DNA from: Periplaneta americana
Taxonomy: Eukaryota > Arthropoda > Insecta > Blattodea > Blattidae
Length of the DNA stretch: 64,000 nt
Assembly: GCF_040183065.1 (NCBI RefSeq)
Contig: NC_091127.1
Coordinates: 106,486,334-106,550,333, forward strand
Direction of reading: 5' to 3'
Notes under the pieces: model-generated
What the model was told of the DNA's origin: nothing
Database searches by the model: none
What the model saw: only the letters and a program-made list of their open reading frames with translations
In this document: piece by piece, positions 54,611-64,000 of the stretch
Numbering within the stretch: position 1 is the stretch's first letter
Layout: each line of letters starts with the position of its first letter
Translations under genes and position numbers: made by a program

Positions 54611-56425
54611 TTTCGGAATTGACATCGAAGGCAAATTAATTTACATTTGGGTCAGCAGATAATATCTAGAATCCTTTTATTTCTTTATTTTAAATGTATT
54701 ATTGATGTTTTATTTGTTGCTTGTTTCTGGATATTTACTTTTATTAGACTGCGTGTTTCTTTAATTTAGAAATAATATTTTATCTTTGATTGCACTTTAA
54801 CTTATACTATTACTAAACTCAAAATGCTAATTCACTTTTATTCCAATAACTATTTTCAGGATTTTTATCAAATATGAACTAAACATTTTGAAAACTTTGA
54901 TGCAGGGAGCTTTTTTAGTAACGTCAATATAAAATATACTTAAAAATATAATTTCAAAACTATTAGACCTAATTGCACAAACTTTTGTACAGATGATATT
55001 TTTATAGATCTGTTTATAAAGGTTAAATTTCACAAATTTTGGCCGAAATTGTGGAAGTTTTAAGTCATACATATCTCCTTAAATGATTGACCCCAAAAAT
55101 TACGATGGCTCTCAATATCTTAATTTAATCAATTTGTTTTTTTCGTGTTACGTGCATCTCATAAATCACTCTAAAAAAACTCATTACATAATCACGACTG
55201 GAGAGTAAGGACTACATTTTCACAATCACACAATCAATATACTCTATTTCAATCAATATTGCCATTATTATTTTTTCAACAAATACTCAAAAGTACTTAG
55301 ATATCACACACGTCGAGCAGGTAGACCCTATTAGTTTCTCCTAACCAATGAAGTGAAATATTTACATAATAAATAATTGCTTTTAACAAAAAAATGGTTT
55401 ACATACAATTAACTTTTCCTATTTCTCTTTTTGTTCCTAAAAACCTTTCCCTTTGCGATTTGTTTATATATGTACATGTATATTAAATAACTGAGTAATT
55501 AGCCCTATTACATAGCCAGAAATTTAGTAACGCAAGTTACTGTAATAATTGTTGCCTTTATTCGCTGCATGTGCATGTACATCCCTGTTGTCTACGTTAC
55601 AGTGAATGCGTTATGCGCTCGTGATCAAGGTCGAGCTCTTCTACCATGATTGGGAGCTAATATCGTCTCATCCCTGTAATACTTTATACATTGTTTACCT
55701 TGTACTAATTCTCCACTACCACCTTACCTTCACCTCCCCATAAGAAACTGTTCGTGTCTAGCATATCCTCTGAAATATCCTATGGTACATAAAAAACAGT
55801 CGCTAGCAGACTGCATTTGGCGCCTGTCTTATCCAATTTTTTGTTGTAATTGTTTGTCATCATTCAGTACACTTAGAATGATTAAAAGCGTAAGACTTCA
55901 GATGTCACAAATGTGTAGAGAAAGTCTTTTGCACTTCGCTACACGAACAGTTTTATTGCATTGTATACTCATAAATGAAGATGTGGGGACGGGAGACTGA
56001 CTGTACTGTAATATCGTTACTCGTGGAGTGTGGAGCTATATTCCAGCGCTATCTCTTTCGTCTATCTGTCGATCCGTCCGTCCGCCCGCCCGCGCGCCGC
56101 TCGTCCTTGTCTCTCTGGCATTTGACAGTAGTAAGGGAATCACAATAGACCAACTGCGTGGCTGACAGCAGTACAGTAAATATCATATCTCTCTCTTTGT
56201 CACTCTCTATCTTTGTCTCCCCCTCTTTTGTCTTAATCGCTTTTGTTTGTTTTCATTTTGCTCGCCCAGTCTCCGTATTATTAAAACCATAGTTTTCACA
56301 ATTGTAATTTACAATTTAAGAGTGTGGGCGCTTTTATTTCGCACAACGTGACAGTGTGTGCTCAAGGATTTATATCTAATGAATCCGGTTTTTGTGTAAT
56401 AGATACCTTAACAAAATTGTTACTG

Positions 56426-56426
<1 letters not shown>
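54611..56426. other. No gene recognised
   Basis: AT-rich to about 55560. A pyrimidine- and CpG-rich block at 56060-56110 (CCGTCCGCCCGCCCGCGCGC) and TCTCTCT-rich sequence at 56180-56230 follow. No coding frame or transcript structure is evident. Confidence 0.45.
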
Positions 56427-56499
<73 letters not shown>

Positions 56500-56529
56500 T
56501 CATTCATTCATTCATTCATTCATTCATTC
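56427..56529. repeat. Compound (ATT)n(ATC)n(ATTC)n microsatellite
   Basis: Three adjoining runs with stepwise change of unit: ATT, then ATC, then the tetranucleotide ATTC. Confidence 0.95.
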
Positions 56530-56598
56530 TGGTTCAAGCAGTGCAGCGTTGCTATTTAGGTAAAAATCTGCTAGATCCATATTTATTTTTGTAAGGAA

Positions 56599-56637
<39 letters not shown>

Positions 56638-56864
56638 ATTATGGTTTATTTAACGACGCTCGCAACTGCAGAGGTTATATCGGCGTCGCCGGTGTGCCGG
56701 AATTTTGTCCCGCAGGAGTTCTTTTACATGCCAGTAAATCTACTGGCATAAGCCTGTCGCATTTAAGCACACTCATATGCCAACGACCTGGTCCGGGATC
56801 GAACCCGCAACCTCGAGCACAGAAGGCCAGCGGTATACCGACTACGCTACCGAGACAGACTATT
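56599..56864 (-). mobile_element. tRNA-derived SINE, minus strand, with (AAAT)n tail side
   Basis: Inverse, fuller copy of the SINE at 9202-9374. On the minus strand the tRNA-like head (GGTTGCGGGTTCGATCCCGG as B-box, near 56790-56815) is followed by the body. The copy ends CGACGCTC then AAATAAACCATAA, leading into a repeated AAAT tract (56597-56639 on the plus strand). TAAGGAA at 56592-56598 and 56872-56878, within longer T-rich matches, is a candidate target duplication. Confidence 0.85.
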
Positions 56865-56936
56865 TTTTTTATAAGGAAGTGATAAATTATGGAAATATTA
56901 AAGTTACGACTTTCCAGTCTGGACTTTGTGGGAATC

Positions 56937-56937
<1 letters not shown>

Positions 56938-56994
<57 letters not shown>
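56938..56994. repeat. (ATT)n microsatellite
   Basis: Perfect run of about 19 units. It generates polyleucine and polyasparagine artefact frames. Confidence 0.95.
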
Positions 56995-56995
<1 letters not shown>

Positions 56996-57287
56996 TGCAC
57001 AGTCCTTGCGCTTGACAAGAGTGTTTCGCTACACTTAAAATCTAATATTATGCAATAATAATACTCGTAGCCCCGAAGAGTTAGGCCTAGGCCGAGCCAA
57101 GGGCAGTGATGCACACAACTATAGTGTGGCAACATACAAAACATAGCGCTACCTTTCTTGTGTTGCGCATTGTGTCATACTTCCACACCCACTAACTGAT
57201 AACAAAAGGTGTGATAGATAGTTAAGCCATTTTACATTTTAAGATTGACCTGAAACACACTAACGCAGTAGGAATAGAATAATTCTA

Positions 57288-57761
57288 TACAGGATGGAAG
57301 TGAAATAATCCTGCAGATTTTCAGAACGATTAGCTCTTGTATGTAACAAAAAGTGTAATGCCGTATTGCTTGAAAATGTTTAGCACCCTCAAATACGATT
57401 AGGATCGTGATTTTTGTCTATATCGAAAGAAAATGTAATAATCATTTTTTCCTATGGTGCATTTCAATGGCATGGGCGGTATTCTTATAAGTTTAATTTT
57501 AAACCACTATAATTTCAAGCCACTGACCGATGCTATGAGCTTGCAACATTGTAGCCAGAAAGAGACAGGGGAGACAGTTCGCTAAGGCAGACAGACCTGA
57601 GTTCGTTGATCTCTTACATCTGTATTACGAGAAGAAAGATGCAGCGATGTTGCCAGCGTGCTGAAACTTCCAATTCAGTTTCCTAATCGAATGTAGGATT
57701 CATTTAAGTGTAACTTATCGTCCCTTTCAATCTGCAGGATTATTTCACTTCCACTCTGTAG
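57288..57761. mobile_element. TIR MITE, 474 bp (copy 1)
   Basis: The termini TACAGGATGGAAGTGAAATA (57288) and inverse TACAGAGTGGAAGTGAAATA (ending 57761) both run on into ATCCTGCAGATT. TA precedes the left end. The same element is present in opposite orientation at 61314-61864. Confidence 0.85.
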
Positions 57762-57829
57762 GCTACTATACTGTTCAGAGCAAACCGTACTTCACAGGAG
57801 CAGATCCGTACTGTTCAAGAGACTCAAGC

Positions 57830-58646
57830 TAGGGATAGGCAAAAATAACTGGTTATTTTGATAACTGGTTATTTTCATACGGTTAACTGGTTCATTACCG
57901 GTTATTTTTGCTTGCCGGTTTAACCTGATAACCGGTTATTTTCCTCAACAACCGAACGACTGGTAATTTTTTTAAATACACGCCGAATCAAATGTATTTT
58001 AAATTTATCTCCAATTTAACATCAGTCGAACATAGTTTCTTTCTATTATTTTGTATTCTATGTAATAAATTCTGTATAAAAATTGCCCCTTAGTCCATTC
58101 CTAATGAGTTACTACTTTACTTCCTCTGTCCATAGATGACAAAGTGAAATTTGACTTCGATTTAAGGTCAATATTATATACCTACCTTAATCGCTAACTT
58201 TCTCTTATTGGTTTATAATATCTACGGATATTGGATCATTTCAAACGGCGAGAAATTTTGACTTCAGTATTTATTGGTTATACTCGTAGAACAGAATGCC
58301 CGTCGAAATGTCCTAATCAAAATTATTATTCTACCAGTATGGAATATGTGTTGTTTTTTATGTATCTTATCTACGGCTCTAATGTGAATGAAGTAATTAA
58401 CTGAATGCAATTCCATAACCTCTTATTATTTTCTTGTATTTTAAGGACATCATTGATGATCTTCAGCACTTAATGACATTCTTTCGACTATATTCTGGTG
58501 GTTTACAGTTGATTACTATTTATTATATTAGTTCTATTGTAAATAACGGTTCATTTTGTTTTCCAGACTAATTTCCTGACTTAAAAATGATAAAAAAATA
58601 TTAACCGGAAAATAACCGGTTATTTTGGAATAACCTTCCACCCCTA
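57830..58646. mobile_element. hAT MITE with AACCGGTTATTTT motifs, 817 bp
   Basis: The ends TAGGGATAGG (57830) and inverse TAGGGGTGGAAGG (ending 58646) are flanked by the exact 8-bp duplication ACTCAAGC (57822-57829, 58647-58654). Copies of AAYYGGTTATTTT crowd the left 130 bases and the right 60 bases, probably transposase-binding subterminal repeats. No coding capacity. Confidence 0.92.
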
Positions 58647-58654
58647 ACTCAAGC

Positions 58655-59831
58655 CAAATGACATATTCCCCACTCCAGTCTGATCTGTGGGGGCATTTGG
58701 TTTCTGCGCACTTTCAAATGTGTGTTATCTGAGTGCTCTGAACATAGTGACCTCTCAGAGAGCCGCAATCGTAATTCGAAGCTGTTTAGACCGTTTTTAT
58801 TTGTTCGTTTTCATTCTGGTGCTGTGATCTCAGAAAGACTCGGCGTTATTCGGATCCCACGTGACAAAGTCCAACTATGTTTCAGTCTGATATAAGTTCA
58901 GAAGAGCAAAAAATAAACGAGAAGCCCTTGATAGATAAATAGAGTAGGTAGCATGTTCAGTGCAGCCTGCTGAACAAACTAATCTATCAAGAGTGAAGGT
59001 GGGTGGGCGTAGTGTGGGAGGTATAAAGTGACTTACATCCACTGAAGTGGACTCTACAAGCTGTGACTCTCTGCGCTGCTCTTCCCTGCGCAATATAACA
59101 GGTATTTAATTATCGTACACAGCCTCCATTGCAACGCTACACGCTCCAATGATTGCGTTAGCCAAATATGGGGAATACAACACAAAGAGGGGAGGCAGCG
59201 AGTAACTCTCTTAAAATAATTCACGTTTAAACTGCAGCCAAATGCCCGTAACAATATGGGCCAGTTTTATCTTTGATCATCATTATCATTGTCTGCTTGC
59301 AAGTTTTGGGCCTTTTAGTCCGTTAGACTCCGTTGAAAGTTGTAAATCAACACTAGGAATTCAGTGATAAAAGGACTTCGTGGTCATATTATGTTCAGCA
59401 TTATGTAAGGCCTAAACTTACAACAATACGAGACAAATATAAGATAAGAGCATACAACCAGTTAACAAATCAACACCTATCGAAAATCGAACCCGGGTCC
59501 GCTGAAATTTTAGCAGGAAATATTAATACTTCAGTCACAGAGGAAAAGAGTCAGCTCTCAAGCGGCATGAAACTCAAATGTTGTTGGTTTGAACCTCTTG
59601 TATGAGGTGGATACACACACAGTACGCATAGAGTAGATCTAACATATCCAGGATGCCTGATGAAGTTAACTGGCACACTGTACATATTCTGGTATCATCG
59701 TGAATAAAGTCCATGGATTCGATTATTATTTACGGCGCTGTAACAATACACATCTGAACAAAAGAACCGACTGTGTTTCATTATATCAGAATTTGCATGT
59801 TTACTATATTCAGTGTTGTCAATTTTATGTA
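58655..59831. other. No gene recognised
   Basis: Moderate GC content near 58680-59200 with no supported coding frame. A possible degenerate B-box-like sequence (CGAACCCGGGTCC, near 59490) is not accompanied by an A-box. Confidence 0.4.
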
Positions 59832-60139
59832 TACAGGGTTAATCACGAGAAAAGGTAAAAAATTTAGGATGTGAATTCTGAAGTCAGTCTGAATCAAAAA
59901 GTTCATATGAATATGGGTCCGTTTTCGTACGGTTACGGAGATATGGCTCTTTGATTTCACAAAAACTTCAGGGATTCCATTGTACTAACTCGCATTTAGA
60001 GACAGATAACGGACAAATTTAAAGTTTATATTCACGTATGCATACATACCTAATATTCTAGATGTCGGAGTCCATGTTTTCGCACATTTTCAAAGGTACC
60101 TCCTTCTGCTTCATTACACTGTTGCGCTCGGGCGTGAAT

Positions 60140-60383
60140 TTTTTAAATTTTAGTAGGTTATTTTACGACGCTTTATCAACAGCGTCTGAATGAGATTAAA
60201 GTGATAATGCCGGTGAAATGAGTCCGGGGTCCAGCACCGAAAGTTACCCAGCATTTGCTCATCTTGGGTTGAAGGAAAACCCCGGAAAAAACCTCAACCA
60301 GGTAACTTGCCCCGACCGGGAATCGAACCCGGGCCACCTGGTTTCGCGGCCAGACGCGCTGACCGTTACTCCACAGGTGTGGA
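60140..60383 (-). mobile_element. tRNA-derived SINE, minus strand, full length
   Basis: On the minus strand the head has GTGGAGTAACGGTCAGCGCG (A-box region) and CCCGGGTTCGATTCCCGG (B-box). The body has CTGGTTGAGGTTTTTTCCGG, and the 3' end GTCGTAAAATAACCTAC leads to a T/A-rich tail. Target duplications CTCGGGCGTGAAT (60127-60139) and CTCGGACGTGAAT (60384-60396) differ at one base. A 60-base fragment of the same family is at 15266-15325. Confidence 0.9.
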
Positions 60384-60396
60384 CTCGGACGTGAAT

Positions 60397-60664
60397 CGCG
60401 CTCATCGCTCGGGAGAGTTGCACGTGTCTGTTCTTTATGCCGCATCCAAAATACGGTCGATTAGCGCCTCTCTCGTTTCCCCCTTCCTTTTCTATACTAA
60501 GTCTTTCATCTAATCCCATTGACAGTAAATACTCTTCGATATGGTACCCTTCTGTTCGGAAAGCGTCGTTCATATTCAGCGACGGCACGCAAGGAACTTC
60601 CATTGCACAAACCATAAACATACACAATATCGGCGTATTCCGCAATCGAAAATTTATAAGGCAT
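60397..60664 (-). pseudogene. IS630/mariner-type (DDE_3) transposase N-terminus
   Basis: From an ATG on the minus strand at 60664 the frame reads [20 protein letters not shown] and [20 protein letters not shown], the helix-turn-helix start of a transposase group common in insects. A frameshift or stop follows near VNGIR. The SINE at 60140-60383 interrupts the region and no catalytic domain remains. Confidence 0.78.
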
Positions 60665-61313
60665 CTTGAAAAACACAACTTAACCCTTCCGATAACTGTA
60701 CCTGTATAACTACTATACTGTAAGTAGCTGACTGAACTGCTTTCAACTAAGTGATAGTGGTATTTGTGTTATGTGCTGGTTCTGTGTCATTACGTCAGAC
60801 AAGGGCAGGCGGTTGGACATTTGTAATGCCCCACCACCCGGTTTGTTTCTCTTATCTACATCGCTCACAATGCAGATTCCAATGTTACGTCATTCATTGC
60901 GATCGGTAACCTTGTCTCACGTTCTCACGTCAGCAGCCTATGGTAACGTCTGATTCACATTGGGGCGAGATGTTTTACCAAAAAAAAATGCATCTAGCTC
61001 CGCCATCGTTCGAAAACGGACCTAGGTTCATATGAACTCTTTCACTCAAAATCGCCTAAGATATCGTATCCTAAATTTTTTACCTTTCCTCGTGAATCAC
61101 CCTGTATAGAGTAGGCCTAACTTATACGCAGGCTGCCTGATGAAGTTACACTGGTACACTGTACTTATTCTGGTATCATCGCGAATTAAGTTTATGGATT
61201 CGATTTAATATGTACGGCGCTGTACCAATACAAATCTGAATAAAAGAACCGACTGTGTTTCATTAAATCAGAATTTGCATGTTTACTGTAGTTAATGTTG
61301 TCAATATATATAA

Positions 61314-61864
61314 TACAGAGTGGAAGTGAAATAGTCCTGCAGAATGAAAGGATGATAGGGTACACTTAAATGAATAGAAAACTATATTACGTTTTGTGAT
61401 TAAATGCATGGTTAGTTAGAAAATTAAGTTGGAATTTCCAGCAATCTGGAAACATTGCCCCAAACACAGTCCTCTTTCTTCTGGTAATCCAGATGTAAGA
61501 AGTCAACGAACTGAGCCTACGTGAACTGCCTTAGTCTCCCTCTCTGACTGGCAACAACGTTGCAATCTTGTCGCATCCATCGATCATTACCTTGAAATTA
61601 CTGGTTTTTAAATTAAGAAAAACGCCCATGCTATTGAAATATGCCAGAGGGATAAATGACTCTTTATTAGGTTTTCTATCGATATAGACAAAAATCACGA
61701 TCCTACTCGCAATAGTTACCGAATAAGAGGGTATTAAACTTTTGGAAAAAAAAATCTAAGAGAAGTATGAACTTTCCACCAATATGATATTAAAGTTTTT
61801 TGTTGCATACCACATGAACTATTCGCCCTGAAAATCTGCAGGGTTATTTCACTTCCACTCTGTA
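61314..61864. mobile_element. TIR MITE, 551 bp (copy 2, opposite orientation to 57288)
   Basis: Ends TACAGAGTGGAAGTGAAATA and its inverse. Inner sequence ACGCCCATGCTATTGAAAT is the inverse of the corresponding block at 57460-57480. The right end is followed by two extra TACACTCTGTA units (61864-61889). Confidence 0.85.
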
Positions 61865-61866
61865 TA

Positions 61867-62671
61867 CACTCTGTATACACTCTGTAGACCTATGAAGGTA
61901 CACCATAACGGATTTAGATGCTGTTTAACAAATAAATATAATGAATTATTATAAATGTGTGTAGCTGCTTCTCTAAGGCGCCATACGTTAGTCTAGCGAT
62001 GCGGAATGAGTACTGATTCTTCGAGTCCTCGTAGGAAAATAAATATCCTCTTAACATTTCGACCAATGGCACCGGTGCCCAACCAGCAACGTGGTGAATA
62101 AGTTATGTGAATTTACAGTGATTAGGGAAATCCAATTTCATAAGCCAACATAGCGCCTGAGAAAATCATCCTGATGATCACACGTTGCCTCTGTGTTGAT
62201 TGGATGATAAAATTTCTATTTTTTTATTTTAGTTTGTTGTTTTTATTTCGCAGAGTACAAAATAACAATTATTGTTTTATACCGTAAATATTATGCTTGT
62301 ATGTGAGAAAAGTTTTATCATCTCACAAAATGATACTTCAATCTAATTGCTATAATTGTCACTTTCAAATTTTTAGCTCTTGCCTGCATGCATAGTAATC
62401 GCGAATCTAGATTACTTTCAAAGATAAAGGTTCAATCTACTGACACACTTTTCTTTACTCGGTCTGTTGGAAAGTACTCAATAATGTTAGATAGTCTAAG
62501 ACGAACTCTTGAGGTCTGATTTACAATGGCATATTAACCCTCGTAATCGGACAAGTTTCGTATGATTTTTTTATTCAAAATGACGTTTGGTAATGAACTT
62601 CGTAAGTGTGAGTAATCAATGGGAATCGTTTAATAGGCCTACATAACATGTAGGTCTAATGTATATACAGT
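61867..62671. other. No gene; possible eroded SINE near 61975
   Basis: TTAGTCTAGCGATGCGG followed by TTCGAGTCCTCG at about 61988-62030 could be a degraded tRNA-like head. Otherwise AT-rich with no supported feature. Confidence 0.4.
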
Positions 62672-62747
62672 ATGTATGTATGTATGTATGTATGTATGTA
62701 TGTATGTATGTATGTATGTATGTATGTATGTATGGATGGATGGATGG
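62672..62747. repeat. (ATGT)n/(ATGG)n microsatellite
   Basis: About 15 ATGT units followed by a few ATGG units, directly left of the TTCCCGA array. Confidence 0.95.
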
Positions 62748-62935
62748 TCCCGGACATCTTCCCGAATCCGCATTCCCGAACATCTACATTCCCGAATAGC
62801 ATTTTTCTCGAATACAAAATTGCCGAATTCACCTTCCCGACAGACATTTTCCCGATTTCTTTGATTTCCATTTTCCCGAATGCAAAATTTCCGAATCCAC
62901 ATTCCCGATTTCTTTGATTTCCATTTTCCCGATAA
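62745..62935. repeat. Array of TTCCCGA-type short repeats
   Basis: About ten occurrences of (T)TTCCCGAAT/TTCCCGAT or near variants spaced roughly 15-25 bases apart, including a duplicated TTGATTTCCATTTTCCCGA. An array of the inverse motif lies at 63690-63825. Confidence 0.8.
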
Positions 62936-62995
62936 TACAGTAGTGTATATTACCACACAAATATATGTAATATAATAAGTGGTATAATGAATAAT

Positions 62996-63232
62996 AAAGG
63001 GTTCAGAGCCATAGTGGGCCAAGCGCCATTTATTAAAAACAGAGAAAGCAAGGGTTAAAGTTAAGTGAATACCATAGTTTAATGAACATTGACATATAAT
63101 TTAATTTTAATGTGTATACTTTATATTACTTGCTATATGTTTCCATTGAATTATGGAAGTAACTTCATTTTAACCCTTGTTTTCTCCGGTTTTAGTAAAT
63201 GGCGCTTGGCCCACTATTATACTGAACCCTTC
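62996..63232. mobile_element. Palindromic MITE, 237 bp
   Basis: Inverted arms begin AAGGGTTCAG at both ends and share GTGGGCCAAGCGCCATTTA and GCAAGGGTTAAA/ACAAGGGTTAAA. Two inner segments (TTTAATGAACATTG side and TTGCTATATGTTTCC side) form the loop. A partial copy lies at 15566-15724. Confidence 0.85.
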
Positions 63233-63689
63233 AATTAATTACACCTTCTCTTTAAAAAGTGAAATAATGTGTAAGTGTCCTCAGGTAATCGAAGTGTCTG
63301 TTATCGGCTGCATAGGTATGATAATCCTGCACGATAATTCGTATTGAAGTTGTAGCCACTCTCTCTGCAGCTGGCCCTTTCAGTACTTGCAGGTTATCAG
63401 GTGGTCCAGAAGTAATCGCCCGCGCAGAACATTCTTTGGAACATACTTTTGCACAGTTCCAGTATATTTTTCCTTTAGCCGCACTCTTGCTCTTCAAATA
63501 CACTTAACTTCCAGCGAAATCTTTTCACCTCCTCGCGCTGAAGTTATAATTGTAGCTTCATCTGCCATGTTTCCCATAACATCAATTTAATAAATTTGTA
63601 TGTCTAAATGTAGTTTTTGTAATTTTTTTTTTTTTTTTGTTTCCTGGCAAAATGTAGTGATTGCCAATTCATGTCTTTAACTGTTCGGG

Positions 63690-63825
63690 AATTTCTCGCA
63701 TAATATATTCGGGAAACTTTATAGTAAATTAAATTCGGGACCGTGATTTCGGGAAAGTACCATTCCAGAAAAGGTAGCTTCGGAAAAACGTGAATTCGGG
63801 ATTGTGGATTCGGGAAAATGAGTGT
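63690..63825. repeat. Array of TTCGGGAA-type short repeats (inverse of 62745-62935)
   Basis: Seven or more TTCGGGA(A/C) units spaced 10-30 bases apart. The block is followed by ATGTATGT sequence, mirroring the ATGT run outside the left array. Confidence 0.75.
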
Positions 63826-64000
63826 GAACTATGTATGTATGTCTGTATGTAGGCCTATGTATGTATGTATTAACACTACAATTGGATATACACCCGGTGG
63901 CCGTGATATATAATATACAATAATATTACAATAATTACAGCAATAAAAAATAAAAAACCTAAATTTAATTCTAACTATAAATAAATAAACGCAATAACTG

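Larger units (their letters stand above)
59832..61106 (-). mobile_element. IS630/mariner-type element with ~95-bp TIRs, holding a SINE
   Basis: The ends TACAGGGTTAATCACGAG (59832) and inverse TACAGGGTGATTCACGAG (ending 61106) continue through AAGGTAAAAAATTTAGGAT and AGTTCATATGAA. TA flanks both sides (59830-59831, 61107-61108). The interior holds the N-terminus of a transposase on the minus strand and a SINE. Confidence 0.88.

Noticed and set aside
56324..57144. Polyisoleucine, polyleucine and polyasparagine frames
   Set aside because: Artefacts of ATT/ATC/ATTC microsatellites.
60259..60678. 139-codon minus-strand frame
   Set aside because: Runs through a SINE and an out-of-frame reading of a transposase N-terminus; the true family frame is a different one.
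62639..63022. 127-codon minus-strand frame with repeated YIHT
   Set aside because: Translation of the ATGT microsatellite joined to the TTCCCGA array.
1..64000. CRISPR arrays, bacterial operons, LTR retrotransposons or integrated viruses
   Set aside because: No regularly spaced direct repeats with unique spacers, no gag-pol or protease/integrase motifs and no long terminal repeats were seen.

Overview
This window reads as nuclear DNA from an insect with a large, repeat-rich genome. It has no bacterial gene organisation and long AT-rich non-coding stretches. It carries many tRNA-headed SINEs, non-LTR retrotransposons with short tandem-repeat tails, and a dense population of TIR transposons (Tc1/mariner/IS630, pogo, hAT, PIF/Harbinger, TTAA-flanked), plus a Helitron and TTAGG-type tracts. 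Several repeats (the MITE at 8214-8454, the SINEs at 885-1145 and 60140-60383, the Helitron at 11144-15963) look like repeats I recall from cockroach (Blattodea, Periplaneta-like) sequence. That assignment is from memory and was not searched.

Layout. 0-10 kb: a tRNA-like fold-back, a decayed LINE reverse transcriptase split by a SINE, MITEs, an 855-bp hAT derivative, and a SINE joined to a 5'-truncated LINE. 10.4-16.8 kb: a four-level nest. A Tc1 transposon (10423-16821) is split by a Helitron (11144-15963), whose 5' tip is split by a pogo-like element (11150-14328), which holds two IS630/mariner-type elements. 17.4-20 kb: the only good candidate for a host gene, with a CpG-rich possible promoter, a leader with degenerate tandem repeats and a first coding exon (19412-19631) ending at a splice donor. 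It is followed by TTAGG-like tracts. 21.6-23.9 kb: a CACTAG-ended element with TTA target duplications carrying a broken copy of a cysteine-rich protein of unknown function. 25-29 kb: IS630/mariner remnants and a SINE. 30.7-36.8 kb: a 6.15-kb hAT element with exact 8-bp duplications, containing transposase sequence and a Tc1 remnant that is itself split by a MITE. 37.1-38.2 kb: a TIR-bounded element carrying a fragment of a second uncharacterised basic protein family. 39-42 kb: a ~40-bp minisatellite, a dispersed repeat split by a hAT element, and a Harbinger-type MITE. 43-48.5 kb: a CR1/Jockey-like LINE tail, then a hAT transposase pseudogene interrupted by a full-length RTE-type LINE (44587-47803) with 13-bp duplications and a single internal stop. 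48.5-64 kb: further TIR elements, SINEs and microsatellites, and two opposed arrays of a TTCCCGA-type motif.

Almost every protein-coding trace belongs to a mobile element and most are broken. Insertion order can be read directly from target-site duplications and from reading frames that rejoin when the inserted element is removed. The two least explained signals are the two uncharacterised protein families at 22.2-23.6 kb and 37.5-37.7 kb. Each sits inside its own TIR-bounded unit, which suggests that both are transposon-encoded.
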